Of a stretch of 64,000 nucleotides of DNA, positions 18,434 to 27,638 are shown piece after piece. The translations under genes and the position numbers were made by a program. Source of the DNA: Rudaea sp. 3F27F6 (lineage in GTDB: Bacteria > Pseudomonadota > Gammaproteobacteria > Xanthomonadales > Rhodanobacteraceae); contig NZ_SCNG01000002.1 of assembly GCF_005503555.1 (NCBI RefSeq), forward strand, positions 620,001 through 684,000, read 5' to 3'. Numbering within the stretch: position 1 is the stretch's first letter; each line of letters begins with the position of its first letter. A model generated the notes under the pieces. It searched no databases and was not told the origin of the DNA. It saw nothing but the letters and a program-made list of their open reading frames with translations.

Positions 18434-19638
18434 GTCCGACGCTCAGCAAACTGATGCTCGCGATCGCGTCGGCATTGCCGGCACTCGCGATTGCGCAAAG
18501 CAACGATACGACGCCGGCGCAGCAAGAAATACCGCCGATGGATCATGCCTCACATGCCGGCCACGATGCGAAAGCGGCAGCGGATAAAACATCGCACGCC
18601 GATCATGCGGCGATGGCGGGCATGGACCATTCGCAGCATGCAGCGAATGCCGAGCCGGCCTCGCAGAACGCGGCGGCGCCCGCGATGAATCATTCCGAGC
18701 ACACGGCGCCGGCGAAAGCAGCAGCGGAAACGCACGACCATGCGGCGATGTCGGGTATGGACCATTCGCAACATTCAGCGAATGCCCAACCATCCGCGCA
18801 GAATGCGGCGGCGCCCGCGATGGATCATTCCCAACACGCGGCGCCGGCGAAAGCGTCTGCGGAAATGTCCGACCACGCCGCGATGCCGGGCATGGACCAC
18901 GGCTCGATGGCACCGATGCAAGGCGGCAACGCACCGCCGGGCGCACGCAGCCCGGACTACTCCGACGGCATCGGCTACGGCCCGATGACCGGCATGGACA
19001 TGGCCGACAATGCGCCGCACGCGATGCTGCTGATCGACCAACTCGAAGCGTTCCACGGCAATGCGGCGAACGGCCAGTCCTGGGAGGTCGAGGGTTGGTA
19101 CGGCAACGACGTCAACAAACTGTGGCTGCGCAGCGAAGGCGAACGCAGCGGCGGCCGGCTCGAAGAAGGAAATCTCGAAGCGTTCTGGAACCGCAACGTG
19201 GCGACGTTCTGGAGCACCCAGCTCGGCATGCGCCGCGACTTCGGCGAAGGACCGGCGCGCACCTGGGCCGCATTCGGCATGCAAGGACTTGCGCCTTATT
19301 GGTTCGAGCTCGAGGCGACGGCCTATCTCGGTCAATCGGGCCACAGCGCCCTGCGTCTGCGTGCCGAATACGAACTGCTGTTCACCCAGCGGCTAATCCT
19401 GCAGCCCGAAGTCGAAGTGAATTTCTATGGCAAGAAAGATCCCGAACTCGGCATCGGCAGCGGACTGTCGGACGCCCAGTTCGGTTTGCGCTTGCGCTAC
19501 GAAATCCGCCGCGAGTTCGCGCCTTACGTCGGCGTGCAGTGGACCAAGCGCTTCGGCGACAGCGCCGAATTCGCCCGGGCCGACGGTCACTCCGCTTTCG
19601 ACAGGCAGATCGTCGCCGGCTTTCGTATCTGGTATTGA
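18430..19638 (+). CDS. copB: CopB outer-membrane copper resistance protein
   Basis: 402 aa. A signal peptide (to about residue 22, LAIAQ) is followed by a Met/His-rich region with tandem copies of a roughly 48-residue unit (DHAAMxGMDHSQHxANA, then APAMxHSxH), giving many MDHSQH copper-binding sites. The C-terminal about 215 residues (from DYSDGIGYGPMTGMDMADN to FRIWY) form the CopB beta-barrel. The aromatic C-terminal residue is typical for outer-membrane proteins. Translationally coupled to copA. Confidence 0.93.
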   Translation: MSPTLSKLMLAIASALPALAIAQSNDTTPAQQEIPPMDHASHAGHDAKAAADKTSHADHAAMAGMDHSQHAANAEPASQNAAAPAMNHSEHTAPAKAAAETHDHAAMSGMDHSQHSANAQPSAQNAAAPAMDHSQHAAPAKASAEMSDHAAMPGMDHGSMAPMQGGNAPPGARSPDYSDGIGYGPMTGMDMADNAPHAMLLIDQLEAFHGNAANGQSWEVEGWYGNDVNKLWLRSEGERSGGRLEEGNLEAFWNRNVATFWSTQLGMRRDFGEGPARTWAAFGMQGLAPYWFELEATAYLGQSGHSALRLRAEYELLFTQRLILQPEVEVNFYGKKDPELGIGSGLSDAQFGLRLRYEIRREFAPYVGVQWTKRFGDSAEFARADGHSAFDRQIVAGFRIWY

Positions 19639-19714
19639 GGCTTCCACCATGAGCACGGTCGGAGTCTTCGCCCTGATAGCGTTGACCGATCGATCCACAT
19701 TGGTGACTTGAATC

Positions 19715-19749
19715 GTACACGCGGACGACGACGCGTCGTCCGCGTGTAC
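19715..19749 (+). terminator. Strong hairpin after copB
   Basis: A perfect 16-bp stem (GTACACGCGGACGACG and its complement) with a 3-base loop, 76 bases after the copB stop. There is no T run, only TGCTGTAAAAA. Likely the end of the copLAB transcript. Confidence 0.65.
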
Positions 19750-19802
19750 TGCTGTAAAAACTTGGCCGCCGGCTCAGTTGCGTCGAATGCTAGGATGGCG
19801 CG

Positions 19803-20654
19803 ATGAACTACCGCCACGCCTTCCATGCCGGCAACTTTGCCGACGTCTTCAAACACGCCATCCTTATCGGCCTGTTCGATGCGCTCAAGCTCAAGCCGGC
19901 ACCGTTCTGCTACGTCGATACGCATGCCGGTGCCGGACGTTACGACCTGCGCGACGAAGAAGCGCGCAAGACCGGCGAGTTCGTCGACGGCGTGCAGCGC
20001 CTGCTCGTCGCGTCGAATCTGCCGTCGAGCCTGCGTCCCTACTTCGACCTGCTGCGCTCCGCGAATGCCGCGGACGAAAACGGCCATCTGAACGTCTATC
20101 CCGGCTCGCCGCTGATCGCGGGACTGGTGCTGCGCGCAACCGACCGCATTGCGCTTTGCGAAGTCCAACAGGCCGAAACGACTGCGCTCAAAACCCTGTT
20201 CGCCGCCGACAAACGCGTCGGCGTGCACGAACGCGACGGCTATGCGGCGCTGTCCGGACTTGTCCCACCGAAAGAGCGTCGCGGCCTGGTCCTGATCGAT
20301 CCGCCGTTCGAGGCACAGGAAGCCGAATTTCGCCTGATCGAAACCGCGCTTGCAAATGCCTATGCGCACTGGCCGACCGGCATCTACGCGATCTGGTATC
20401 CGATCAAACTGCGGCGACAGCTATTGCCGTTCTACCGCTGGTTCGCAAAACGCGGCATCAAGAAGACGCTGGCCGCCGAACTGATGATCGACGCCGACGA
20501 CTCGCCGCTGCGCCTCAACGGCTGCGGCATGGTCATCGTCAATGCGCCGTGGCAGTTCGACGCGTGGCTAGCACAGCTTCTGCCCGATCTCGTGCGCCTG
20601 CTCGCGCGCAGTTCGCGTGCGAACCATCGTCTCGAATGGCTGACTCGCGAGTAG
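19803..20654 (+). CDS. rlmJ: 23S rRNA (adenine2030-N6)-methyltransferase
   Basis: 283 aa. The start MNYRHAFHAGNFADVFKH is the RlmJ signature; DTHAGAGRYDL is the SAM-binding loop and LVLIDPPFE the catalytic DPPF/Y motif of N6-adenine methyltransferases. It modifies A2030 of 23S rRNA (E. coli numbering). Monocistronic in appearance. Confidence 0.95.
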   Translation: MNYRHAFHAGNFADVFKHAILIGLFDALKLKPAPFCYVDTHAGAGRYDLRDEEARKTGEFVDGVQRLLVASNLPSSLRPYFDLLRSANAADENGHLNVYPGSPLIAGLVLRATDRIALCEVQQAETTALKTLFAADKRVGVHERDGYAALSGLVPPKERRGLVLIDPPFEAQEAEFRLIETALANAYAHWPTGIYAIWYPIKLRRQLLPFYRWFAKRGIKKTLAAELMIDADDSPLRLNGCGMVIVNAPWQFDAWLAQLLPDLVRLLARSSRANHRLEWLTRE

Positions 20655-20787
20655 TCGAACCCGCATCGCCTCGCCACGACATCGCACGCATCGAATCGGG
20701 GAATTCCTACGCCGCCGCGCGGCCAGCGTACATTTCGGACACCGGCTTCGCCGCCTATCTTGACCGCACTCCAATGGAGGAACGGTC

Positions 20788-21345
20788 ATGCGCAATCTTC
20801 CCGTATCGAATCAGTTCGGCCTTACCCTTATCGAACTGATTTTCACCCTCGCCATCCTCGCCGTGCTGACTTCGATAAGCGCGCCGGCGCTCGGCAACCT
20901 GCTCCACGGCGCGCATTCACGCACCGCGCGCAGCTCGCTACTGGGCTCGCTCGGCCTCGCACGCATGACCGCGGTCAGCGTGCGCCGCGAAGTCATCGTC
21001 TGCCCGAGCGAAAACCATGCGACCTGCTCCGACCGCGCCTCGTGGCAAGGCGGCTGGATCGTGTTCGAGGACGCCAACCAGAACGGCCGCCGCGACGAGG
21101 ACGAACCGCTGCTCGAAGTCATCGGCGAACAAACGGGCGTCGCCATCGCGACGAGCGCAGGCCGCAAGTTCGTACGCTACCGCCCCGACGGCAGCGCGAG
21201 CGGCACCGACCTGACCTACACCGTCTGCGACCGCCGCGGAGTCCAAGAAGCCAAAACCATCGTGGTCAGCAACCCCGGCCGCGTGCGCGAAATCCAGCCC
21301 GACCCCACGCGCGCCGCCCAGGCCTGCGCCGGCCTGAGCAGGTAG
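20788..21345 (+). CDS. GspH/FimT-type pseudopilin
   Basis: 185 aa. A short leader ends with the prepilin peptidase site (F-GLTLIELIFTLAIL) at about residues 10-11, with Glu at position 5 of the mature protein, followed by the N-methylated helix. The globular part has WQGGWIVFEDANQNGRRD, the family GspH/FimT motif, and two Cys pairs. Likely a minor pseudopilin of type IV pili. No other pilus genes are adjacent. Confidence 0.9.
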   Translation: MRNLPVSNQFGLTLIELIFTLAILAVLTSISAPALGNLLHGAHSRTARSSLLGSLGLARMTAVSVRREVIVCPSENHATCSDRASWQGGWIVFEDANQNGRRDEDEPLLEVIGEQTGVAIATSAGRKFVRYRPDGSASGTDLTYTVCDRRGVQEAKTIVVSNPGRVREIQPDPTRAAQACAGLSR

Positions 21346-21418
21346 CTTTCCCGTTTTGCTCCGTAGCTATTGACTGAACCAAACGAGTCGAAGAGAATAT
21401 GCGGCTCGCTTATGCGAT

Positions 21419-21494
<76 letters not shown>

Positions 21495-21608
21495 ATTGAA
21501 TGTTTCAGGACGTCCAACAAAGTCCAACGAAACCCCTAAACCCCGCCTTCTAGCGGGGTTTTTTGTTTCATACCGTCCGAAGCCGTCCAATTGCATCCCA
21601 CCAATCGC

Positions 21609-21666
21609 GGGGGTACATTTGGGGGTGTACCCCCGAATTTTCCTTTCCATCGGGACATGTACCCCC
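21609..21666. promoter_or_regulatory. Putative integrase arm-type sites next to attL
   Basis: GGGGGTACATTTGGGGGTGTA at the start, followed by an inverted ACATGTACCCCC at 21655-21666. The 21-base unit matches 32112-32132 near attR with two substitutions. Its position just inside both island ends fits binding sites for the integrase N-terminal domain. Confidence 0.55.
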
Positions 21667-21683
21667 AATGCGAGGATGCGGAC

Positions 21684-22913
21684 ATGGCAGGCGACAAAGG
21701 CAAGCTGACTGCAGTCGCGTTGAAGTCTCCAAGCATTGGGAAACATTTCGATAGCGGTGGCCTTTTTCTGCACGTAACAGAGCAAGGCGGGAAATACTGG
21801 CGACTGAAATATCGATTCGCCGGAAAGGAAAAGTTGCTCGCACTCGGAGTGTTCCCAGAGGTTTCGCTTGCCGAAGCACGCCAGCGCCGCGAGGTTGCGC
21901 GCACACTCTTACGGGATGGCATAGATCCGAACGCCGAACGCAAAGCAACTGTACTAGCCGCTCGCGACGCTGCCACAAATACTTTCGAGGCCATCGCGCG
22001 CGAATGGCTACAGAAGCAGTCCAGCAAGCTCGCAAAGACGACGCACGCGAAGGCAGTTGCGATGTTCGAGACCTGGGCTTTCCCTTGGATAGGATCCCGG
22101 CCCGTCGCTGAGATAACCCCGCGTGTGCTGCTGGAATCGGTTCTACGTCGTGTCGAAGCCGCGGGCAAGCTCGAAACGGTACATCGGCTGAAGCAGCGCT
22201 GCGGCCAAGTCTTCCGCTACGCCATCGCCACGGGCCGAGCTGAACGCGACCCAACACCCGATCTCCGCGGAGCTCTGGAAACGCACAAGCCGCGCAATCA
22301 CTCGGCCATCACCGATCCTACAAAGATTGGGGAGTTGCTGCGAGCAATGGACGGATATCAGGGCAACTTGGTGACACGTTGCGCTTTGCGCCTCACACCG
22401 CTGCTATTCGTTCGCCCAGGAGAGCTACGGCGCGCTGAGTGGACCGAATTCGACCTTGAAGGCGCACATCCGCAATGGAGCATCCCTGCGGTCAAGATGA
22501 AGATGGACGCGCCGCACATCGTGCCACTCTCCACGCAAGCTGTAGCGATCCTGCGCGAGTTGCATCCATTGACTGGCCGCGGTCGGTATGTGTTTCCGGG
22601 CCTGCATAGTCGCGCGCGGCCGATGAGCGAGAATACAGTGAACCTAGCTCTTCGCCGCCTTGGCTATAGCGGCAGCGATATGGTGGCGCATGGTTTCAGA
22701 AGCATGGCGTCTACGTTGCTGAACGAACAAGTTTGGCCGGCTGACGTGATCGAGCGCCAGCTCGCGCACGCTGAGCGCAATGAGGTCCGCGCCGCTTACA
22801 ACCGGGCGAAGCATCTGCCTGAGCGCCGAAAGATGATGCAAGCGTGGGCGGACTATCTCGACGGCCTGTGCGCTGGCGCAGACGTGGTGCTGATCAGGAA
22901 GAAAGCTGGCTGA
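21684..22913 (+). CDS. Tyrosine recombinase, P4-type island integrase
   Basis: 409 aa from ATG 21684 (MAGDKGKLTAVALKSPSIGK); the frame is open to 21591 but that part overlaps the arm sites. Residues about 1-90 are the DUF4102-type arm-binding domain (HVTEQGGKYWRLKYRFAGKE, LGVFPEVSLAEARQRR). A core-binding domain follows, then the catalytic domain with RPGELRRAEW (Arg), HGFRSMASTLL (His-x-x-Arg), LAHAERN and the Tyr nucleophile in AAYNRA. It integrates and excises the island at tRNA-Asn. Confidence 0.95.
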   Translation: MAGDKGKLTAVALKSPSIGKHFDSGGLFLHVTEQGGKYWRLKYRFAGKEKLLALGVFPEVSLAEARQRREVARTLLRDGIDPNAERKATVLAARDAATNTFEAIAREWLQKQSSKLAKTTHAKAVAMFETWAFPWIGSRPVAEITPRVLLESVLRRVEAAGKLETVHRLKQRCGQVFRYAIATGRAERDPTPDLRGALETHKPRNHSAITDPTKIGELLRAMDGYQGNLVTRCALRLTPLLFVRPGELRRAEWTEFDLEGAHPQWSIPAVKMKMDAPHIVPLSTQAVAILRELHPLTGRGRYVFPGLHSRARPMSENTVNLALRRLGYSGSDMVAHGFRSMASTLLNEQVWPADVIERQLAHAERNEVRAAYNRAKHLPERRKMMQAWADYLDGLCAGADVVLIRKKAG

Positions 22914-23257
22914 TCGCTGCGGCCTACGCTAAGGAATTTGGACACGGCCACCGTTCTAGGCACTCCTACATCACCCGCATTTTCGTTGCTCCAGTATGCA
23001 GGTAATCCCTGATCGGCATGCTGTGTGCGAAAAATCACTGTTTGCTTTGAGTGAATATGCAAGGATTTAAGAACAGGGCGACGAGTCGCGTGCGAGGCGG
23101 CGGTCGTGATTCAGGGGGAAGCATGAATACTCGAAATCCGCAGTCGCGGCGATCGACCGCGTTCCTATTTGGCGTGCCGATGCTTTGTCCCATCGAGTAT
23201 CGAGCTTCGCCGCCCAGAGAAGCACAGTACATCATCCACAAATCCTGACCGTCGTCA
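22914..23257. other. Intergenic region in the island
   Basis: About 340 bases after the integrase. Short frames exist but none has a ribosome site or recognisable content. Nothing else seen. Confidence 0.35.
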
Positions 23258-23788
23258 GTGTCCGTGGAAGATTCCTTTGATGCACACGCCGCGCTTGAGG
23301 CGATAGGTTCGCTCGGGTATCTGCAGCCAAGTGCTCTTTCTTCCATCCTAGCGCTGCTGCAAGATGCAGTGATCGAGCACCCGAAGAAGGTTTGTGCTCG
23401 CTATCGCGGGACTGGCGCGCAACTTTCGCACGCTGAAAAGCGAGTTGCCGGTGTGCGAGCCAATGCTCTGCTCAGCCGCCAAGCTTTCGGCGAGCTGACT
23501 GAGCGTGGCAAGACAATCCCCCTTCAAGCACACGAGCTCACCCTGTTGCGAGCCGAATTCACTCTGTGCAGAAAAAGCCTCATTTCACGAGCGAAGGATC
23601 CAGAATTCGGCCCTGATACGAGATTCACCCACGTTCAGTTCAGTGCCCGCTGCCAGGGGTGTGCTCGCCTTAAGAGTTTCGGCCGCGTTCCTGCTGAATA
23701 TGTTCAGATCATGCCGCCAATTGATTGCGAAACAGAAACCTGCGATCTGATGATCGACTTGCACATGGATTGGCTTGTGCGGGCATAG
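23258..23788 (+). CDS. Hypothetical island protein
   Basis: 176 aa if GTG 23258 is used (MSVEDSFDAHAALEAIGSL); other starts are possible. It is helical in its first two thirds and has Cys pairs in the last third (ARCQGCARLKSF, then PPIDCETETCDL) that could bind a metal or form disulfides. No signal peptide. Not recognised; probably a real gene because of its length and even composition. Confidence 0.5.
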   Translation: MSVEDSFDAHAALEAIGSLGYLQPSALSSILALLQDAVIEHPKKVCARYRGTGAQLSHAEKRVAGVRANALLSRQAFGELTERGKTIPLQAHELTLLRAEFTLCRKSLISRAKDPEFGPDTRFTHVQFSARCQGCARLKSFGRVPAEYVQIMPPIDCETETCDLMIDLHMDWLVRA

Positions 23789-24064
23789 GCGCAAACGCAT
23801 GGTAAGTGCAGACCGGGTTTGCTCGTGTAGATCCTCGCCTCGTCGAATCGCCGCCGACGCCGCACGTAAATCCTGCTTGCGCTGCGCTTCCTCGGGCGTC
23901 TTGGTGGTGTCGCCCCAGCCTTTGTCGCCACCTTGGGAATCGCATTCTGATATTCGGTTGTTGACATCTTCCAGCGCGCGCCGCCTCGTTCGAGCGCATC
24001 GAGGATCGCTGTGGTGCACCATCGGCGATAGGCTCACCGTAGTTCAACTGTAGAGGACGCCGCT

Positions 24065-24448
24065 ATGCAATTCATCCCTACGGAGAAAGTCCATTGGCGC
24101 ATCGAGTGCGACGAGCCCGAGCATGAGGCAGCCAAGAAATGGGAGCAATTCGCCCAATTGATGTTGGCTGAGCATGCTGCCTTTCACGAGCATTTCGCCG
24201 TTGTGGCAAATTCCTACGTTATGGGGAGCATTTCGCCGTATCGCGTCGAGATCATCCAGGGGCTCGCAGACAACGTGGCGAGCCGCGTCGGATGCAAGGC
24301 AGTGCGCGTGCCCGCGAGCGGGGGTTTTCCGAACGGGCGAATGCGATCTCAGATGCTTGAAGAGGGAGGATACGGCCGCCCCTCTTGGCCTAGGACCGCG
24401 GTGTTGAATTCAACGGTCTTCGAAAGATCCAGTCGTTCGGAAGTTTGA
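24065..24448 (+). CDS. Hypothetical island protein
   Basis: 127 aa starting MQFIPTEKVHWRIECDEPE. Polar and soluble, with His/Glu-rich helical sections (LAEHAAFHEHFAVVAN). Not recognised. The 3' end overlaps the convergent metallopeptidase gene by 59 bases, so the last about 20 residues may not be ancestral. The 276-base gap before it holds no convincing gene. Confidence 0.5.
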   Translation: MQFIPTEKVHWRIECDEPEHEAAKKWEQFAQLMLAEHAAFHEHFAVVANSYVMGSISPYRVEIIQGLADNVASRVGCKAVRVPASGGFPNGRMRSQMLEEGGYGRPSWPRTAVLNSTVFERSSRSEV

Positions 24449-25340
24449 ACAACCGACGCTCGTCAATTTTTGCGCTCAACAGAAGTTCCTTCCAGGTTTC
24501 AACTGGCAGTTTCGTGCTAACCAATAGGTCAGCAAATTCCTTACCAGCGCGTTCCATCACGACAAGTGCATTGATAAATCCGCCCCACATCGCTCCTTCT
24601 TCGACGGAGGTCGACTTCCCTGAGGAAGATCTATAGACCGACATTCCCTCAATGAAAAAAAGGAGCAACCGCTCCGGCGCCTTGGGGTGTGTTCTGACCT
24701 TGTCACTCGGACCTATGTATTCGAGAACCACAAAAAGGACTGCAAATAGCATTCCCAGATCCCAGAATATTTCCTCAAGATCATTCGTTCTATAGAAGTC
24801 CTGGTAGGTATTTTGGCTTAATTGCCGATGGAGCGAATCAAAGTATAGAAAGGCCGCGAACATATCGGCGTCGGCTTCCATCGCTTGTGTGAGAGCGACA
24901 TCTCGACCCTGTTGAACTTCCCCCTCAACCCACATGGCGGTGCTAGACGATAGGTGCCCACAGAAAAAATGCCCCACTTCGTGGTGAAAAATCCAGTCAC
25001 ACCATCGATAAATTATCCACCGTGAGAAATCGTGACCGCCCAAATTTGCAGCGAGGCGTAACTTCGAGCGGAAAGGCTCGTGCGTATTCATCCATTGCGC
25101 AGCGTCTTCCAGCGTTATGAGCAACCCCAAGGTGAATCCGATCTCTGCCTGTAGGCCCTCGCGACGAATGTACGCTTTGGTTTCGTTTTCGCTCCAGTTG
25201 AATCTGAAATCCACCCAAGGTTTCGGTCCGTCCCATTTGGCCCATTCCTCCAGGTCTCGTGAAAATTTCGTAACTCGGACCTCAAGATAGTCGCGCAATG
25301 CAGTCCAGAAGGATGGTTGTCGCGGTTCGAGTTCAATCAT
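24390..25340 (-). CDS. Predicted zinc metallopeptidase (HEVGH)
   Basis: 316 aa. The zincin motif is H120-E-V-G-H124 (WIFHHEVGHFFCGH), and a downstream MEADADMFAA (155-162) supplies the third ligand region in an ExxxD arrangement, as in gluzincins. A hydrophobic segment lies at about 187-205 (LGMLFAVLFVVLEYIG). There is no signal peptide. It follows a multi-TM gene on the same strand by 75 bases, suggesting a two-gene operon with a membrane partner or substrate. Family not named; the physiological substrate is unknown. Confidence 0.75.
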   Translation of the reverse strand: MIELEPRQPSFWTALRDYLEVRVTKFSRDLEEWAKWDGPKPWVDFRFNWSENETKAYIRREGLQAEIGFTLGLLITLEDAAQWMNTHEPFRSKLRLAANLGGHDFSRWIIYRWCDWIFHHEVGHFFCGHLSSSTAMWVEGEVQQGRDVALTQAMEADADMFAAFLYFDSLHRQLSQNTYQDFYRTNDLEEIFWDLGMLFAVLFVVLEYIGPSDKVRTHPKAPERLLLFFIEGMSVYRSSSGKSTSVEEGAMWGGFINALVVMERAGKEFADLLVSTKLPVETWKELLLSAKIDERRLFKLPNDWIFRRPLNSTPRS

Positions 25341-25415
25341 GAAGACACCACCTACGAAATCAACAATTTGTTGGCCAGAATGTATTGATGGGTACGGCTC
25401 ACACCATCCACGCCT

Positions 25416-26126
25416 TTAAATGAGACCTTCAGGTCGGCGGGATCTGGTTGAGGCATCCAGAGTACGCCTTTGTGGATCTGCCGCGGTCGACCGCCGTTTC
25501 ATGAACGCGCGAAATCGCATGATCTTTGTATTGTTCTCTTCCGTCTGCCACCACAAATTGCGGTAGAAGGAAAGGTAAACGAATGCGACGCAGAGCAATG
25601 ACGTTGACAGGAAAATCGAGCCGACTACAGAAGACATACTGAAGTCAGGCCAGCCGAGGATGCATCCCCACACATGCGCAGGGAAGAAGACGCCTGCCGC
25701 AACTAACCAGGACTTGACCAGTCCCCAAATCATCACTGTCCACGCGGTTCCAACGAATACCGAATCTTCAGCACATCCAAACCATAGACCGCTAAAAAGC
25801 CAACTCAGCCACTGAGGAACCACTACGACCACGAAGAGCCCAACGAAGAACTCCGCATCGCCAGGTAAGTCGAGGGTAAAATTCAGCGCCCACTTCAGCC
25901 ACGATCCGGACTGCCCCTGAAAATTTCCAGCCGCGTCTATCGATCCATAAAATTTCGCTCCTAGAGCTAGGATGCTTGTGCAGACGACGGCCAACCAGAA
26001 CAAATACCAAATCGTCCGAACATCTCCGCCGTACTGAACCGCGAGCTTCGTTCCGACGAAATGGATAGCAACAATTTCAAGGATCAGAAGGCACGTAAGA
26101 AGTGCCCACAGGATAGCTGGGTTCAC
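25416..26126 (-). CDS. Multi-spanning membrane protein paired with the metallopeptidase
   Basis: 236 aa from GTG 26126. About five or six hydrophobic segments are visible: 4-26, 38-60, about 92-115, about 128-150, and 165-190. A basic C-terminal tail (MKRRSTAADPQRR) would face the cytoplasm. Rich in Trp/Phe, with no motif I recognise. It lies directly upstream of the HEVGH peptidase gene in the same direction, so the two probably work together. Confidence 0.65.
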   Translation of the reverse strand: MNPAILWALLTCLLILEIVAIHFVGTKLAVQYGGDVRTIWYLFWLAVVCTSILALGAKFYGSIDAAGNFQGQSGSWLKWALNFTLDLPGDAEFFVGLFVVVVVPQWLSWLFSGLWFGCAEDSVFVGTAWTVMIWGLVKSWLVAAGVFFPAHVWGCILGWPDFSMSSVVGSIFLSTSLLCVAFVYLSFYRNLWWQTEENNTKIMRFRAFMKRRSTAADPQRRTLDASTRSRRPEGLI

Positions 26127-26186
26127 AGGTCGCTGGTCCTCAGGTATATGTACAGAAATTCCGAGCGGCCTCGCAGGCAGATGACA

Positions 26187-26537
26187 TTACCTGCACCTGG
26201 CAATCTCTTCGTCCGTCATCACAGACTTGAATTCGCACGTCGGCTTGTCCGACTTCGCCAAGCCTATCGATGCAGACGAGCTGCCCTGATCGCCTTCATG
26301 TGAGCCGAGGCTGTCGCAGAAATTGCTCGCTGAGTTTCCGCTCGAAAGCGTCGAGCTACCAACGTCAGATCCAGCGCCTGGACCCGATCTGTAGTAGTCG
26401 TGAACATACGTGCCGTTGGCACGCGTGTAGCCACTGACGTGCACGCTACCCCCGCTGCTGTGGCTCCCTCCGCGTGCGGATGCAGCCATTGGTAGCAAAA
26501 GCAACAACGCCAGGGCGCCGGCCATAAGTGGTTTCAT
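26187..26537 (-). CDS. Small secreted protein with GYTRANGTYVHDYYRS motif
   Basis: 116 aa. Signal peptide at 1-22 (AGALALLLLLPMAASA). The mature part is Ser/Gly-rich with HVSGYTRANGTYVHDYYRS, a short motif repeated in many small secreted bacterial proteins, and ends CEFKSVMTDEEIARCR. Function unknown. Divergent from the secreted-protein gene at 26839; a 16-bp palindrome lies in the shared upstream region. Confidence 0.65.
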   Translation of the reverse strand: MKPLMAGALALLLLLPMAASARGGSHSSGGSVHVSGYTRANGTYVHDYYRSGPGAGSDVGSSTLSSGNSASNFCDSLGSHEGDQGSSSASIGLAKSDKPTCEFKSVMTDEEIARCR

Positions 26538-26616
26538 GCTTTCCCCCTGCTATTGGCAGAACCATAGCTTGCCCGAAGCTCTCTCTCCAATGATGTCCGA
26601 CGCTTCGGATTCCTTT

Positions 26617-26632
26617 GTAGGAATTTTCCTAC
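26617..26632. promoter_or_regulatory. Palindrome GTAGGAA-TT-TTCCTAC
   Basis: A perfect 7-2-7 inverted repeat in the 300-base region between two divergent secreted-protein genes. The same half-sites with a GT centre occur at 47455-47470, upstream of another secreted-protein gene. Likely a regulator-binding site; the regulator is unknown. Confidence 0.5.
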
Positions 26633-26838
26633 GCAGCAAATCAGACTTCTGCCATGCCGGTGTAACGAAGGTCTTCGTATATTTAGTCGGCCTCGCGGGC
26701 CAATATTTGAAACTCCGGATCTGCGTGATTGTAGAATCAGAGATTGACTGCGAGGCTCAAGTCAACTTCTCCGCTAGTTCTTCCGTCTCAAAATCGAAGT
26801 CGAACTCAACCTATATCCATGGATTCAAGGAGTAGTGC

Positions 26839-27473
26839 ATGTACGATTCAAAGATGACCAAGAAGAAAACGCTGTCTGCTGTCGCGGCTAGTTTTTCCCT
26901 ATACGCGGGCATCCTCTGCACGAGCATGGGTGTTACCCCTATGGCGTTTGCGTGGAGCGTGAGCCCAGGTGGATCAACGGCCTTTTCTGCGCCCGTCACC
27001 CTGAGCATCAACGGTACCGTTTACTCAACCACTGGTGTCAACTGCACATTGACGATGCTTGGCTCATTTGCTCCCGCCACCGGAGCCCTGACGATCTCCT
27101 CGGCCACACTCGATTCCAATTGTAAGTATTCGAATGGTTCCTCGACGTACGCGTAAAGGTCGACACAACTCAGTTTCCGATCACCAATATGCCTCTGGAA
27201 TGGGACGGAAACTCGAACACACTTACGCTGAACTTCGACCTGAAGTACGCCTTCTATCAGCGCATCGGCTTCGGTCCGGCTCCTGCTCCGATTACCTGTA
27301 CGTACTACTCCAATCTTGTTTGGAACAATACAAGCAACATCAGCAGCTCGCCGCCGTCGAATCAGGCCACTCCGGCAGGCTACGGTGTCGCCTATGACGC
27401 CCTGGGGAACCATTACGACTGCTCTTTGAGTGGGATTTTCACCATCAGTCCCTCTCAACAGATCAACTACTGA
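26839..27473 (+). pseudogene. Secreted Cys-containing protein, frameshifted
   Basis: The first frame (26839-27156) encodes a signal peptide (LYAGILCTSMGVTPMAFA) and a domain with VNCTLTMLGSFAPATGALTI. It stops at TAA 27154-27156. The next frame continues without a gap as VKVDTTQFPITNMPLEWDG through NLVWNN to 27473, giving a natural C-terminal half without its own plausible start. The joined product would be about 210 aa and resembles the intact protein at 32995 (shared TMT/TML core, NLxWNN, late Cys). Either a disabled gene or a sequencing error. Confidence 0.65.
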
Positions 27474-27501
27474 CGAACATCTCTCAACAAGAGAGCCCCG
27501 C

Positions 27502-27535
27502 TCGACCCGCAGCTTCTCCACAGAACTGTGGGTCG
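27502..27535 (+). terminator. Hairpin before the attC array
   Basis: TCGACCC-G-CAG and CTG-T-GGGTCGA form a stem with a 12-base loop. The surrounding 100 bases (27489-27600) are repeated at 40533-40640, again after a secreted-protein gene and before an attC site. Confidence 0.5.
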
Positions 27536-27562
27536 AATTGTTTCGGAACCACGTTCGTAAAG

Positions 27563-27632
27563 CGAATCATCACAATGACTTGCGGTATGCTGAGTCCTTC
27601 GCGGCGGCAATAGCTCCGTTCAAGCGTTGGGC
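27563..27632 (+). repeat. attC, left half degenerate
   Basis: Right half is typical (TTGCGGTATGCTGAG ... CAAGCGTTGGGC, R' at 27626-27632). No canonical R''. This is the upstream border of the EF-Ts-like cassette. Confidence 0.75.
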
Positions 27633-27638
27633 CACATC

